Under the pieces are notes generated by a model that was given only the letters and a program-made list of their open reading frames with translations, did not search any database and had not been told where the DNA came from. Positions 21,471-33,176 of a stretch of 64,000 bases of DNA are shown one piece after another; positions within the stretch are counted from its first letter, which is position 1; every line of letters begins with the position of its first letter. The stretch lies in the NCBI RefSeq assembly GCF_000003855.2, contig NW_003101660.1, positions 124,001 through 188,000 on the forward strand, written 5' to 3'. Made by a program: the position numbers and the translations under genes. Source of the stretch: Blastomyces gilchristii SLH14081. Taxonomy: Eukaryota > Ascomycota > Eurotiomycetes > Onygenales > Ajellomycetaceae.

Positions 21471-22442
21471 TCACGCGCCCACCGGCTTCACGGGAAAAGG
21501 AACCTGAAGCGTATTATTTCTGTTCGGCAGCAGCGCTTGGCTGTTGAGCAGCATTTGCCACTCACCTTGCGTGATGGGTGTGACATCCGATGCGCTCAAT
21601 GGAGTTCTCGGCGCCAGTCTCTTGATACCATCGGCGTTCTTCCGCTTCTTTTGAGGTGGTCGTGCTTGTTGTTGTTCCTTGGGTGGAGCAGCGGGCGAAG
21701 GCTTTTTCTGTGGGAGAACAATGCCCGCACGGCCGTACTTGGCCTGATACTCGTTGGCAACCTCGACAAGCAGATGCTCGGGAACTGCCAAGTCCTTGTA
21801 GATCCTGGTGAAGAAGGCCAAGCTGAATTGTCGTCCTTTGTAGTCTGCGACCGTCTGCCTCAACAGCCTAACGCAGGATTTTATGTAAAGGTGATCGGGG
21901 ATGCCATTCTCACGCGCCAGGCCGCGTGAGTATGCATGCAGTCTGCACTTGATGGTATAGAGGCGATCGATGCTCAGGAGTGTCAGGCCCTCCTGGCTAA
22001 AGAGGACGTCGTTCTGTAAGATAGATTGGCGGATGAGATACTCGTTGCAGTTCTCGTTCAGGGACTGGCGCTGTTGGCTGCGCTGGAGGGCATTGGACCA
22101 GGCAGGACCGAGAGAGAATTTCCTTGTAGCCTTTTGGACAATGCGGTGGAGTGTCCTCCATATCTGCTGATCTAATGGAGCAATAGGGGCGAGCGTGAGC
22201 TCGGACTGATGGGCGATTGGCAGAGGTGTGCTACAACCGACGAGGAAGGTGAGATGAGTGCAAGCGCCAAGCTTGTTGGAGATGTACTCTAGAGCGGGGA
22301 GGACGGTGGTAGGGAGGGCTCCATCGCCGAAGTCTGAGTCAAGATCAGGACTCAGGGGTTCGGAGATCATGGATGTGGTTATGAGACGGGGTCGAGAGTC
22401 GGAGATGTATGTGGCAGGATTGGCGAGGTGGAGGACACCCAT
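21471..22442 (-). CDS. Uncharacterised protein, possibly DUF7582-like
   Basis: Single exon, 323 aa from Met at 22442; an in-frame ATG 28 codons upstream is less likely because the conserved-looking protein begins Met-Gly-Val-Leu-His-Leu-Ala-Asn-Pro. Residues about 45-270 look globular: alternating hydrophobic strands and helices, including a segment with Leu-Tyr-Ile-Lys-Ser-Cys-Val-Arg-Leu-Leu-Arg-Gln-Thr-Val followed by Gly-Arg-Gln-Phe-Ser-Leu-Ala-Phe-Phe. The C-terminus is basic with Lys-Lys-Arg-Lys-Asn, a possible nuclear signal, then Ser/Pro-rich. It resembles what I recall of the fungal DUF7582 family, but I cannot confirm that. No signal peptide or membrane span; no function is assigned. 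Confidence 0.65.
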   Translation of the reverse strand: MGVLHLANPATYISDSRPRLITTSMISEPLSPDLDSDFGDGALPTTVLPALEYISNKLGACTHLTFLVGCSTPLPIAHQSELTLAPIAPLDQQIWRTLHRIVQKATRKFSLGPAWSNALQRSQQRQSLNENCNEYLIRQSILQNDVLFSQEGLTLLSIDRLYTIKCRLHAYSRGLARENGIPDHLYIKSCVRLLRQTVADYKGRQFSLAFFTRIYKDLAVPEHLLVEVANEYQAKYGRAGIVLPQKKPSPAAPPKEQQQARPPQKKRKNADGIKRLAPRTPLSASDVTPITQGEWQMLLNSQALLPNRNNTLQVPFPVKPVGA

Positions 22443-25313
22443 TTTGGACGTGGTTAGTGGGATGAAAGAGGGAAAGACAGAAGTAACTTCGTTATGGAAA
22501 TGTAAGATCACATCTATCTGGAACATAAACAGAGGAATATTGGGCAGACAAGCTCAAAGGTGGGCGTGAGGTCATCTTTTAATCAATCCAGGGGAGAGGA
22601 AATCGAATGCAGGGGAAGCTCTTCTTCACGGAAATAGAAACGGACGGGAGACACAAACCAGGGGCTGTATTGGCAGGTGTTGGCACGTCCCACGTACCCA
22701 CAGCTTATTGAGGAAAATATCACACGCTACAGATAAACCTCCAACTACTGCACCATTAGCTCATCCTAGCAACTACCAAGTCGTTTGGCAAGCCAATACC
22801 CTGCAATATTGCTTCCCAAATCGAGAAACTCCGCGCGCAGAGAGCCGCTATTTCTGCCAAATCATAGGCAGTAGCAAATTAAACACGGGTATCTAGTCGT
22901 AGGTTCGAGTAGAAAAGAAGGGCCGGTTCTACAATCATGACCTGAATAAACAAACCAGTGCAGCGGGACATCAATAGGAGAGGTGCTCTGAACGACCAGT
23001 GATAGCTCGAGAAATACAGCTCCTTTCCCTCACTGTTCGCAACGTGCCATCCAATGATATCATACAATCGGCCAGTTGTCAAACAATGCCGCGATATCAG
23101 AGCCACATTTGTTTGACTATAGAATTTGATCTATTTTTTTCTAAATCATCCATCACATCCTGCTGCTTCATGTTCTCCTCAAGCTCCCTCCAGATCACAG
23201 TAGACGCTGTTACTTTTTGGCAATCAATCAGTTCTAGATTAGAGCGTGCACTAAAGAATGCGATCACAACTTAAATCGACTGTTGGTGGACCGCTTGGCT
23301 TGAGGATACGAATTGAACAGCACTTGTTGGCTGCATTTTCTTCGTGGCAGTCGTGGTCGCTTGGAATAATTATTAATAATAATTAAGCAGGCCGGTGCAC
23401 GCATCAAGTCATAGTTCCGCCAGTCATGTCTCCTCTTCAACCCCGATTGTTCCCCACGCGGTTTTAAAGTTAACCTATTTTTAGCGTACCGCTGATTGGC
23501 GATTCTATTTTTAGCTCCCATCGCCAGAGCTTCCTTGTTCCTCCATTCGTCCCCAAAACCCCCAGCTTTTGCCCCGAGTTAATAGTAAACCTGCCATGTG
23601 CTGCTTAGCAACCTATCATTATTGTAAAATATTCTCCGTTTCCCTGTGATACTTGCATGGGTCCCTTCCATCCAATCGTTTAACGGGAGGGCACATACAG
23701 CCCATACGGTACATCTCAAAGGGATATCCTCTATACAGGCGAGTTGCACCGAAGGCGAAATCCATGTTAGAATGTGGAAGGACTGTACGTAACTTCGACG
23801 GAAGAGCAATATCACTGGCGCTTAGAAAACAGACATATTCTTGATCTGCATATTCAAGCTCAATGTGGCTACGGAAGATATTGGTATGTGAACTTCTTGC
23901 CGCCCGAGCTAGGTATATCATCAATGCTGAATGTAAACACCGTATTTATCATCTTTCTGTCGAGGTATTTAATGATTGGTTCATACATACCAACTGCCCA
24001 ACTCAAATAACTACTGTTTTTAATATACACATAGTAGCCTCCCTCTTATTATACTTTTAATTATTATCCCCTGTTGCAATTTTGGTCCATGTGGCACCAC
24101 ACGACATCGCTAAAAAGGCGCTAAGATTGACAACAGTATAACGTCCATATAAGACACAGTTGATAGTGATTGAAATCAGGGGCAATTACACCTTATTGGT
24201 CTAGGATTGATAGTAATAGCGGAGGCAATACCCTGAGTTGATAGCACTCTTGATGGCTGAGACCAAGCTGTCCATGCAATCTATGCTGAAGTTCATGTCG
24301 GTGTCACCTGAATTTAGTTGAATTGGCAGGGCATAGTTTCATATGCAAACCATTGGCCATGGTAGACGACAAAAACAAGTTTATTGGAGAAAGCTTGTAG
24401 CGAGTTCACGCGATTTGACGTTCAAGCTATAAATATAAATATAATGTTTCGCTCATTCTTGATGACGAACTATTCAGTACTAGGATCTTGCGAGGAAGGT
24501 GATATTCGCTTGGCTAATTGACATTGCGGGCATTGGAATGGATACAGCGTTGACATACGAAATGGCACCATGGCGGAGGGAGGATTGACAGATTCAACAT
24601 GACGACTACACGTACATTGTTTCAAGCCAAACGTAGTCCTGTTTCCATGTCAGAGTAGGTACCCCCTCGATCCTGGAATTAGGGTTCAAATCAAAATGAG
24701 GGAGAAACATCCAGATTAAATCCTTGCCATTAGAATCCCATGTATATTGAGTCCGATAGTAGCAATAGCTTGCTCATGGCGAACTAAATGGGAACCATAA
24801 ACATTATCAATCCCCCCAAGTGCCAGCGGAAAGCAATGACAAGGAGCTAATCGTAAGGTTGGCGATGAAGAAGCAGTGAGCTTGGTGAGGTATCTCGGAT
24901 ACATGAAAAGGTAGGGCCTTCGGATCAGTTATCATAGGACTTAGAGGTGAGGACAGTCTGTGGAAGTCTTCGTTAAGGGTGAAAGAAGAAGGGAAAAAAG
25001 ATTGTGGGATGAACCTCGGTAACTAACTAAATAGCTAACTACGCTGTAGGGTCAAGCACCAAACTTGGACCAATGACGCCCGAACTTGGCAATTTTCACC
25101 ATCAACCCAAAGCCGCAGCCGGCTTCAGGATCGATCCCAGCAACCAGGCAGCTAAATAGCAAAACACAGTCCAGACCACAATCGCCATTTGTCTCTTCTA
25201 TCGATGAGATTTCGCCACCTTCAATCTGATTCATTCACCATCGCATCCCCTCCTTTGCCTCCAATGTTGTAACCAAGGGACTTTGCATCTTGCCCTGAAT
25301 AGCCGCTGTTGCC
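22443..25313. other. Largest gene-free stretch (2.9 kb)
   Basis: Lies between divergent genes. Only frames shorter than about 100 codons occur on either strand, none with recognisable domains or flanking splice signals that extend them. No tRNA-like clover leaf, tandem repeat or transposon end was recognised. It could contain a long noncoding RNA, promoter elements or a decayed gene. Confidence 0.5.
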
Positions 25314-27177
25314 ATGCGTCAATTCACCCATGGCACGTTGCTGGCTATTCTAGCCTTAGCAAACACCATATCTGCCATCCCGTCATTCTCTGCAAACAAT
25401 TATCCTGCCCATCCTGCGGAACCACTTGCGCTTTTCGCACAATCACAACCTCAAGCTCCTCTTGGGCTATGGACGAGACTGCGCAATTCCGTGATAGAAA
25501 GGCTGTGGGGTGTTCCACCGCAACAGCGCAATCACAGAGGGGGAAATAAGCAGTATCCTTTCTATTCCGCCCCCGCGTCTTTGCAAGCCCGATACAGCGA
25601 TGATGTCGTCCTACGATTTAGATTACAAACGGCGGACGAAGTCAAGGCACTTGTCGAGGCTTCTAATATACTATTCCTGGATGTTTGGGCTTCGACGGAC
25701 GAGTGGGTAGATATCAGACTTGCCAAGGATGTGGTATGTAATCTATATTATTTGAGACTGTACCCTCTTTTCGAGGTGGAGAAATTGAGATTTTTTACTG
25801 AATGAACGCGTCGTGCAGGTCCCGTCTCTCCTTGGTCTACTCCCAAAATCGCTGCAGACAGCACATGTCCCTCTCATCCACGACCTTCCTCAAACTGTTT
25901 ATGAATCATATCCTTCCTCCTCCCAGCGCCCCACAGATAATGGACGAGGTTTCCTGCCTTCTAGGGAATCATCCTCCGATGTAACGAACATATTCTTCGA
26001 AGACTATCAACCGCTATCCGTGATTGGTCCTTGGATGCGCTTACTCGCCTCGATGTTTCCGTCCCACGTGCAATTGATTAGCATTGGCTCCTCCTTTGAG
26101 GGCCGTGATATCCCTGCTCTGCGAGTAGGAGTTCGACCCGCTAATGACCCCAAGCCTCGCAAGACCGTCATAATCGGAGGTGGTTCCCATGCGAGGGAAT
26201 GGATCGGAGTTTCAACAGTGAATTATGTAGCATACTCTTTGATCACCACCTACGGAAAATCCACACCCATCTCTACACTCCTGGAACAATTCGACTTTAT
26301 TTTCATACCAACCATCAATCCCGACGGCTATGTGCACACATGGGAAACTGATCGCCTGTGGCGGAAGAACCGACAGGAAACAAGCCTTCCATTTTGCCCC
26401 GGCGTGGACTTGGATCGTACATGGGGCTTCGAATGGAACGGCAACGCTACCGGGGATAACCCTTGCTCAGAAAGCTACGGTGGAGATGAGCCATTTGCGG
26501 GAACTGAAGCTCGCCAGTTAGCAGGATGGGTGAAAGAGCAAACAGAACAGCATAACGTCAAATTCATTGCCTACCTGGATCTCCATTCGTACTCTCAACA
26601 AGTCCTCTATCCGTACTCATATTCCTGCCTGCCTCGGCCGCCCAACTTGGAGAATCTTGAAGAGCTAGCCATGGGCATTGCAAAGGCAATTCGTCTAACC
26701 AACAGACAATCCTACACCGTAAGCTCTGCCTGCCAGGGATTCACGGCGTCCCAGAAGAAAGTTAAATTAGACACATTCCCCCGTATGGAAAGTGCCGGAG
26801 GCAGTGCCCTTGACTGGTTCTACAACGATGTCGGTGTTAAATACTCCTACCAGCTCAAGCTGCGTGATAAAGGCAGCTATGGATTCCTGTTGCCGCGGGA
26901 AAATATCGTTCCCACTGGGAAGGAGGTGTTCAATGCGGTTATGGTTTTGGGCAAGTTCTTGCTGGGGTCTGATGGTTTCGAGGGACTGAATTGGGAGGCT
27001 GAGTTTCAGCGCCTCAACGAAGCGGATAAGCCTATCCTTGATGACGGTGATGATGATGAGGAGGAGGATGGACAAGATAAGAACGATGACTCATGGATAC
27101 CGGACGAGTACAAAAATGATAACGATCACGATGACGATGATGATGGGTGGGGCCTCCGCAGACGGCGGAAACGGTAA
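25314..27177 (+). CDS. ECM14: Inactive metallocarboxypeptidase-like protein Ecm14
   Basis: Two exons, 25314-25733 and 25819-27177, give 592 aa. A signal peptide (residues 1-21) is followed by an M14 propeptide-like domain (about 90-165) and a carboxypeptidase A-like domain (about 200-545). Zinc ligands His264, Glu267 (in His-Ala-Arg-Glu-Trp) and His396 (in Leu-Asp-Leu-His-Ser) are kept. The position of the catalytic base, Glu in Glu-Leu-Arg-Asp, is Lys487, so no peptidase activity is expected. This substitution defines the Ecm14 pseudo-enzymes, which are linked to secretion and cell-wall organisation. The C-terminus is a very acidic Asp/Glu tail ending in basic Arg/Lys residues. It is convergent with the CorA-like gene. 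Confidence 0.95.
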
Positions 27178-27880
27178 ATTCGAATTTGTCGGATTAATCG
27201 ACTGCAGTCAGCGCTCATGCCTCATGCTACCGAATGCTAAAGAAACGGGTATATGGAAGCCCGTTTTTAATGATTTTGTTACTCGCATCTATTTTCTCTT
27301 TCCGAATACCCTACTCGGCTGTACTATTTTTTGACGACCTGTGATTTTCTTTTCGATATACATATATTGTGGATCTTTACTAATTTTTATTTTATTTTAA
27401 TTTTTATTTTTTTGGGCATATATTTTGTTTTCCTTCTGCACCATTGGTTTAAATATTTGCTAAGTTTCCCTTTATTATTATTATTAGTCTGCTATCTACC
27501 TATTCCGCGGCATTTAACTGCGTTGGTAATTCGTTTCTCATTCAATCTCCTAACACGAATTTTGACAGGTGTTATTGTATTAATAATTAACCCGTTTGGC
27601 CTAATTGAATTGGATAATGAACCCGTGTCTTATAGGTTGTTAACGTGAATTATAATAAGAATTTTGCTGCACGATATCCGAAGCAGAGTATAGCGTCTTG
27701 ATTTATCATATATGCGTGACATTTCAACTTCCTCACCTCCCTGGCGCTGTCCTTTGCTCATTTTCCCGGTTCACCAATTTCCGCAATTCCCCGCTACCCC
27801 TCCCCCCTCGGGGGGAAGCACGGTCGTTCCCTCCAGCTATTCCACGTCCACTCATCTTCTATGGTAGTTCATAACCGCGT
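27178..27880. other. Convergent 3' region of ECM14 and the CorA-like gene
   Basis: 703 bp, strongly AT-rich at 27340-27660, consistent with 3' UTRs. A 105-codon Phe/Leu/Ile-rich frame at 27331-27648 reflects T-rich composition and is not called. Confidence 0.5.
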
Positions 27881-30800
27881 CTATCTCTCAACCCCAGCCT
27901 CATATCTTGCAGCATTTACCGCCCTGGATATCCTCGACCTCGCCGTCCTACGCGACCGTGCCGGATCGAATACGGACACTTCAACATTTGAGATTCTGTC
28001 GAGTGTCCTCTCGGGCGAGTGTTCACCTCGGCGCTTGGCGGTGTGACGGGCTTCGCGCCTTTCATTATTAGTGATTGCAGGGGCTGGCCGTTGTAGAGCT
28101 GGAAGTTTTATTAGCCTCGGGGCTTGCTCTTCACTTTGTATGCGTGAGAGAGCGTGTTCGTGGGATTGTGTTTCAAGGAGTCTGGGACAGTAGGAAAGAT
28201 CATGCGGATGGTGGTGTCGAGTTGGAAGGGTCAGGGTGTTCAGGCCGAGGGCGTGCCATGCTCGGGCGAACGGTGAGCTTGGATGGGACTCTGGTGATTC
28301 CTCTCCATGGGTTGCTGAGCTTGGGTTGGCCTGGTAAGGCGGCTGGTCGAATAGCAGTGTAAGAGTGAGTACGGTCAAAATGTACTCGACAAGCAGCAGC
28401 ACGACCCAGATTGGTAACAAGAGAATCCTGAAGGACGTGAGGACAGTATGCCCGAGCACCCTCCCAAGATGACGAATGTACCTATAAAAGCGTCTTAAAA
28501 GCCCTATGGCCATACCACTCTCTTCATCTTTCCGTTTACGTTCCTGCTCTTCAGCTTCTCGTGCAGCTCTCTTCACTCTCATCAGGACTTCTTTCTGCCT
28601 ATCCTTTCGCGGCTGATGAGTGCTTGCGTCCTCATTATCCGAGTATTCATCATCCTCACCCTCGCCTGCCTTCTCGCCCTCGAAACCGAAAAGCCCGTAA
28701 CAATTAAGTGCGGCATTCAGCTCAGAAACCGGGGTGACCACCACAGCCGTCTCGATTAGGAAAAGGATATACACCCAGTGACTGCTTTCTTTAGAAGCTT
28801 TTCGTACTGGAGGCTCCGTACTTATATCGTCCTGGTGTAATGCGAGGGCTCTATGTTTCCATTCTTTCCTGTGATGGAGTCTCATTTGTCGCTGGAGACC
28901 GAATGTGGCTTTGCGAACTACAGAGTCAAATGCGGCTGTTAGCGAGTTGAGGTTGAATATTAGAAGGGCGCTGACGATGGTGATGACTGGTAAGGTGATG
29001 GCGAAGGCGTTTATAGTTGTTGCGCTTGGCTCAATCAGTTGCATACTGAAGATGCCCTGTATTTTGAAGAGTTAGTTAGTCTATATGAACGGGTAAACTA
29101 CCATACATGGAAAAACAGTAGGAGAGAAAACACTACCCACCGTGCCAAAGGAAAGGGGAAGAAATAGCAACGTGATGTACGTTAATAGGCGAATATTCTC
29201 CCCCTGGCGAACTGCAGTTCGGCTATCGAATACAGCAGCGGTTGATTGGAGCTGGATGAGTTAGTTACCCTTGAAATAATCTACATAAAGAAGGACTTAC
29301 ACTTTCGCGGAGATCCCGCACGTCTTGCATGCCACGTTTAATACGATCTATTTTGGGCTTTAGAAGTTCGATTGACTGGTCTATGCTGCTGACGCTGGCA
29401 TCCCAATTTTCGGGACTTATCCTTCCATCCTGGATTTTTGGCAATGAATCAATCTTGAAAGTTTCCCATGTGGTGATTGTCTGCTCAAGGGTCCTCTGGA
29501 TATTTTGTTAATCTTAGAATATATCTACAAGTCAAATTGAGGCTCATCCGTACTGGTACGTACCTCGAACAGCTTATAAGTTTGAAGAGCCCAGAAATAT
29601 GTTTTCGACAGGGAAAACTGGGGATCGTCTGCCATCAGGTCTGCCAAATGTTAACAGTTAAGAACCCATGAGACAAGGCGACTGTACGTTTAGATGTACG
29701 AACCACTTCTGTCTTCCATGAATACGACATCAGACTAAAATATCAGGGGCGTTAGAACAAGAACTTTATAAGAAAATAAAATTGGGGGTTTGAAGTACCG
29801 GTGCTCTAATCTCCGACTGGAGGGAGTCAATGGCATTTTCCCACCTTGATCTGGCATGAAATAGGGCCACTGCGATCCAATGCAGCAGGAGCTGTCCCGG
29901 GGATTGGCTAGGATCATAAGATCGAAAGAATCGAGGGCCTGTGTCTTTCGTATAGCGGGGTTTAAAATAAGTGTCGCCCAGCTGGTAACAAGTAAAAGCA
30001 TCGTCAAAATGGCCGCATAATAAAAATGAAACTGTTTCTTCGTGTATATAACGGTGCTTTGTACCCTTTCGTTTCCCAAATGAGCATGATCTTCGAATTT
30101 TGCGTGGATCGGGCTTCACTGTGTCGGGTTCGAAATAGTCCAATGTGACAAAGTAGAAGGAGAAATGGTATTCGTATACATATGATGACCAGCCCTGTGA
30201 CGGGTTGGGGAAATCGTTAACATGTGGCATATGTTCTTGATATTGACTGCAGCATCTCCTCCCCTTAGGGTAAATCGTACCGTGTTTCGCGTTTGAAGAA
30301 GATTCACCTTTGCCCAATTCAAGCCGTTTAGGTTTCTATCAACAAATGCTGCGACATGACTGACATCCAGACTGCAAAGCATGTTTAATAAGCATGGCAA
30401 CTCGCTGGGTGATAGACCAGGAGGGGTATGGCAAACCTTGAAGTCGTCCCAAAAATGCAATTAAGCACCAACGGCGAAATATCTGTTAGTTGAAGTATCC
30501 GGACAAACCTCTTAACAAGTGCTGTGCCTTTAATTTTTACAGAATGACTTTCGCCGGTCGTCTGAGACGAAATTTCCCTTAGTGAGTCAAAAATTACGGA
30601 TAAGGGAGCGTGTGCTTCATTATAACTGAGTTTTCGAAGAACATATCGATCGGTATCTATTGTGAGTTCCTCGAAGTTGACACGACAGCGTAATTTGTTC
30701 TCCAAAGAAGTCTGTTCCAGGAGTGTGGAAAGTTTGGGGTAAGCAGCTCTATAGCTCCATGACATCCATGTACGAGGGTGTCCGAAAAGAGTTTGGATGG

Positions 30801-31057
30801 AGAGCGGCCGGCCCCAGTTGTAGTATCTGATTACAAACTGCTCATCCTCTGCTGCGCCGGGTCGTAGTATGGCTTCCCAGATCTCTGCGAGGTCAAAGTC
30901 GCTGGCCTGTATGAGGCTTAGCGCGTACCCTTTCGATATAGATTTCAATATAGGGATAAAGATGTGATTCTCGTATGGCATTGCAGATACTTACCTCCGG
31001 AGAGTTATCAGCGACAGCCATGGAGCTCCTTGGGTTACTCACGACGGGCGAAGACAT
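27881..31057 (-). CDS. CorA-like membrane transporter-domain protein
   Basis: Nine exons on the minus strand (31057-30995, 30906-30437, 30371-30308, 30194-29799, 29734-29704, 29640-29564, 29495-29301, 29251-29141, 29056-27881) join in frame to 860 aa. The large N-terminal half is soluble. A long helical segment (Lys-Ile-Asp-Arg-Ile-Lys...Asp-Val-Arg-Asp-Leu-Arg-Glu-Ser) leads into Val-Arg-Gln-Gly-Glu-Asn-Ile-Arg-Leu-Leu-Thr-Tyr-Ile-Thr and two membrane spans, as in CorA-fold Mg2+ channels. The Gly-Met-Asn selectivity motif after the first span is not obvious; the site reads Gly-Thr-Gly-Ile-Phe-Ser-Met. After the second span come more hydrophobic helices and a long charged tail. It belongs to the fungal-specific CorA-like proteins whose transport activity is not established. 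Confidence 0.82.
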
Positions 31058-33176
31058 GCCATCGATAGACGTGTTGTAGTGCTCGCGATGTGAGTTATTT
31101 GGCCTGTGCGGTTGAAGGATTCAAGGCTTGAAGTCATGTAAAGGGAGCCACGAAATTCACAACTTTAGCAGAAGCATCCAGCATATAGCTAATTGCGTGC
31201 ATCCGGCCTGATCATACTCATAACCACAGGATCAACAGCTGGCAAAGTTCGGAGTTTTTTCCACTTGGAGAAGTTGAACACGACCCACGCCTATTTCAGG
31301 ACGCTGATGCGTCGTCCCAAAGGGTCAGGTCGCTTGTCTAAGCAGTATTTATCTGGATAACTTGATTATAGCTCGGTCCCCGACGTGTGTTGTGTGATGA
31401 TGCAACTGCTGAGCTGGGATGGGAGAGTGGTGGCCGATTTTAGAGTCAACCAGCGGCTTAAATATTTACTGGCCATTTTAGTGTGAGGAGTTGGTGATTT
31501 TCACATCCACCACTTACTTCCACAGGTGATCAACGTTATCAAGGGCGAGAAACTTCGTTGTGCAACAATAGCAACAGGAGAACGAAGAAAAAGGCACTCC
31601 CAGAAGCATATTCATCCCCCTGATAAATAATAGAATAGAATAGACTTCCTGCTCAGGTATACGATCAAACCATTCAGAGTTCTCATTATATCCCCTTCTT
31701 ACTCTGGGGTGGATATATTTAGGAAATCACCAACCAACATCCAGAAGTTGCGAAAAACTCCCTTTATGTCATAATAATATCTCTTCTTTGATATGTCTGA
31801 GCCAGGATGTCCACAATCCAATTGATGGTAACAAGCCAATTGTGAACGTTCATTGTTCTAACCACAGGTCCTCAAAATAATAGTTCAGTTTCTTATTTTC
31901 ACTTCACTCCCTTAAATTTCGACAAGGGTATTGCGGAAGACACCTCGCCTATACATTTTAAATTTGTAAAAAGCTCACATCCGTCTCACTCGCAATAGCT
32001 TTGATGAACTTTTTTTTCATCTATGATCTTCCGTGAAGCAATGTGGCGGCGTGTGCTTCCAATGTTCCTACAGCAGCCAGAATGATTATTAGAAGTTCCC
32101 GGGTGTGTGTGTGTGTGTGTGTGTGTGGGTTTGTGTGTGCCTCAACAATAAGATGGGAGATTCCTTCAAGGGGCAGCCGCTCTGTGTAACTATATACATA
32201 CTTTGTAAGTTGGTCAATGACAATAATTTCCCCTCTCCTAATTGAAATTGGGCAATGTGAGTTCATGCAGCCTTGTGGGACTTCTCAAGCGTCGTTCGTA
32301 CCTGAGGGGCTCTCGTGGAATAGTTAATGTTTCCATTTTTAGGCCCAATTGACTCAGGTTCCATCGCGATTGAATGGGCCCTTACGCTGTAAGTGTCCGA
32401 AGCCAGAGCTGACAGCCAGGCCCAATTAGCCATAGCATAGCGGCCCGGAAAGCAGCCATTCGCAGGCGGGGAAAATTGCATGAGTGCAGAGACAATCGCG
32501 CGCCTGAAGGTTTCTCTCCTCAACTCCAGATAACATGGCATGATCCTACTCAGGCCAAAGGAGGGAGCAAACATCAATAATAATAATGCTCAGCCACGGT
32601 TGACACCGCTGAGAGAGACACGCTGCTGTATTGTAAAATTGTTCATACTGCGTAGGAAGTTAATAAGTATCTATTGTTAGCAGGCCAGAACCAAGGTTCC
32701 CCGTTTTGCTACTAGCGCCGAGCCTCTGCAACCCGCTGGTCTTGGCAAATCCCTCCCTTTTTTGGCCGATTACGTTACGTTGCTGCGAGGAGGAGGCTCA
32801 ACCTGGAATAATGGACATCCATCATCCCACGTTGCGACGACAACAACAACAACGACAGCGACGACAGAGGACAGACAAGACACACCCTGCCAAAGCGTCA
32901 CATTGGAGCATCCACTGGACTCTCGTGGATATAACTTATTCTTCCCCGTTATCTGCTTCTATCTGTTGCAATGCCATTCGTCTAATTGTCATCTCCACGA
33001 TTCTCAGTACAGCCCTGCTGAATGTAAACTCCCATGTCCACACCGGGCCTGGACAAACGAATTGGCCAGCTTGCGAGGGCCAGAGAATCCATGAGGATAC
33101 CATTGGAGAGAGTTTAGCCATGGTATAGTGGTTTGCTTGCTACCTCACATGCCATGACCCGTTGAGAGTGTTGGCT
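31058..33176. other. Divergent upstream region with dinucleotide repeat
   Basis: 2.1 kb between the CorA-like gene and SYT1. It holds the GT tract at 32103-32126 and, near SYT1, a 105-codon open frame (32812-33128) that would be an upstream ORF if included in the mRNA. No other gene recognised. Confidence 0.45.
32103..32126. repeat. (GT)12 microsatellite
   Basis: Twelve perfect GT units, followed by an imperfect GGGTTTGTGTGTG tail, in the intergenic region upstream of SYT1. Confidence 0.95.

Noticed and set aside
22895..22915. tRNA-like GGTTCGAGT motif
   Set aside because: No matching acceptor stem, D-arm or anticodon arm around it; similar isolated motifs at 24685 and 40000 also fail.
32104..32128. 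GT run as CRISPR or telomere-like repeat
   Set aside because: Perfect dinucleotide microsatellite without spacers; nothing telomeric.
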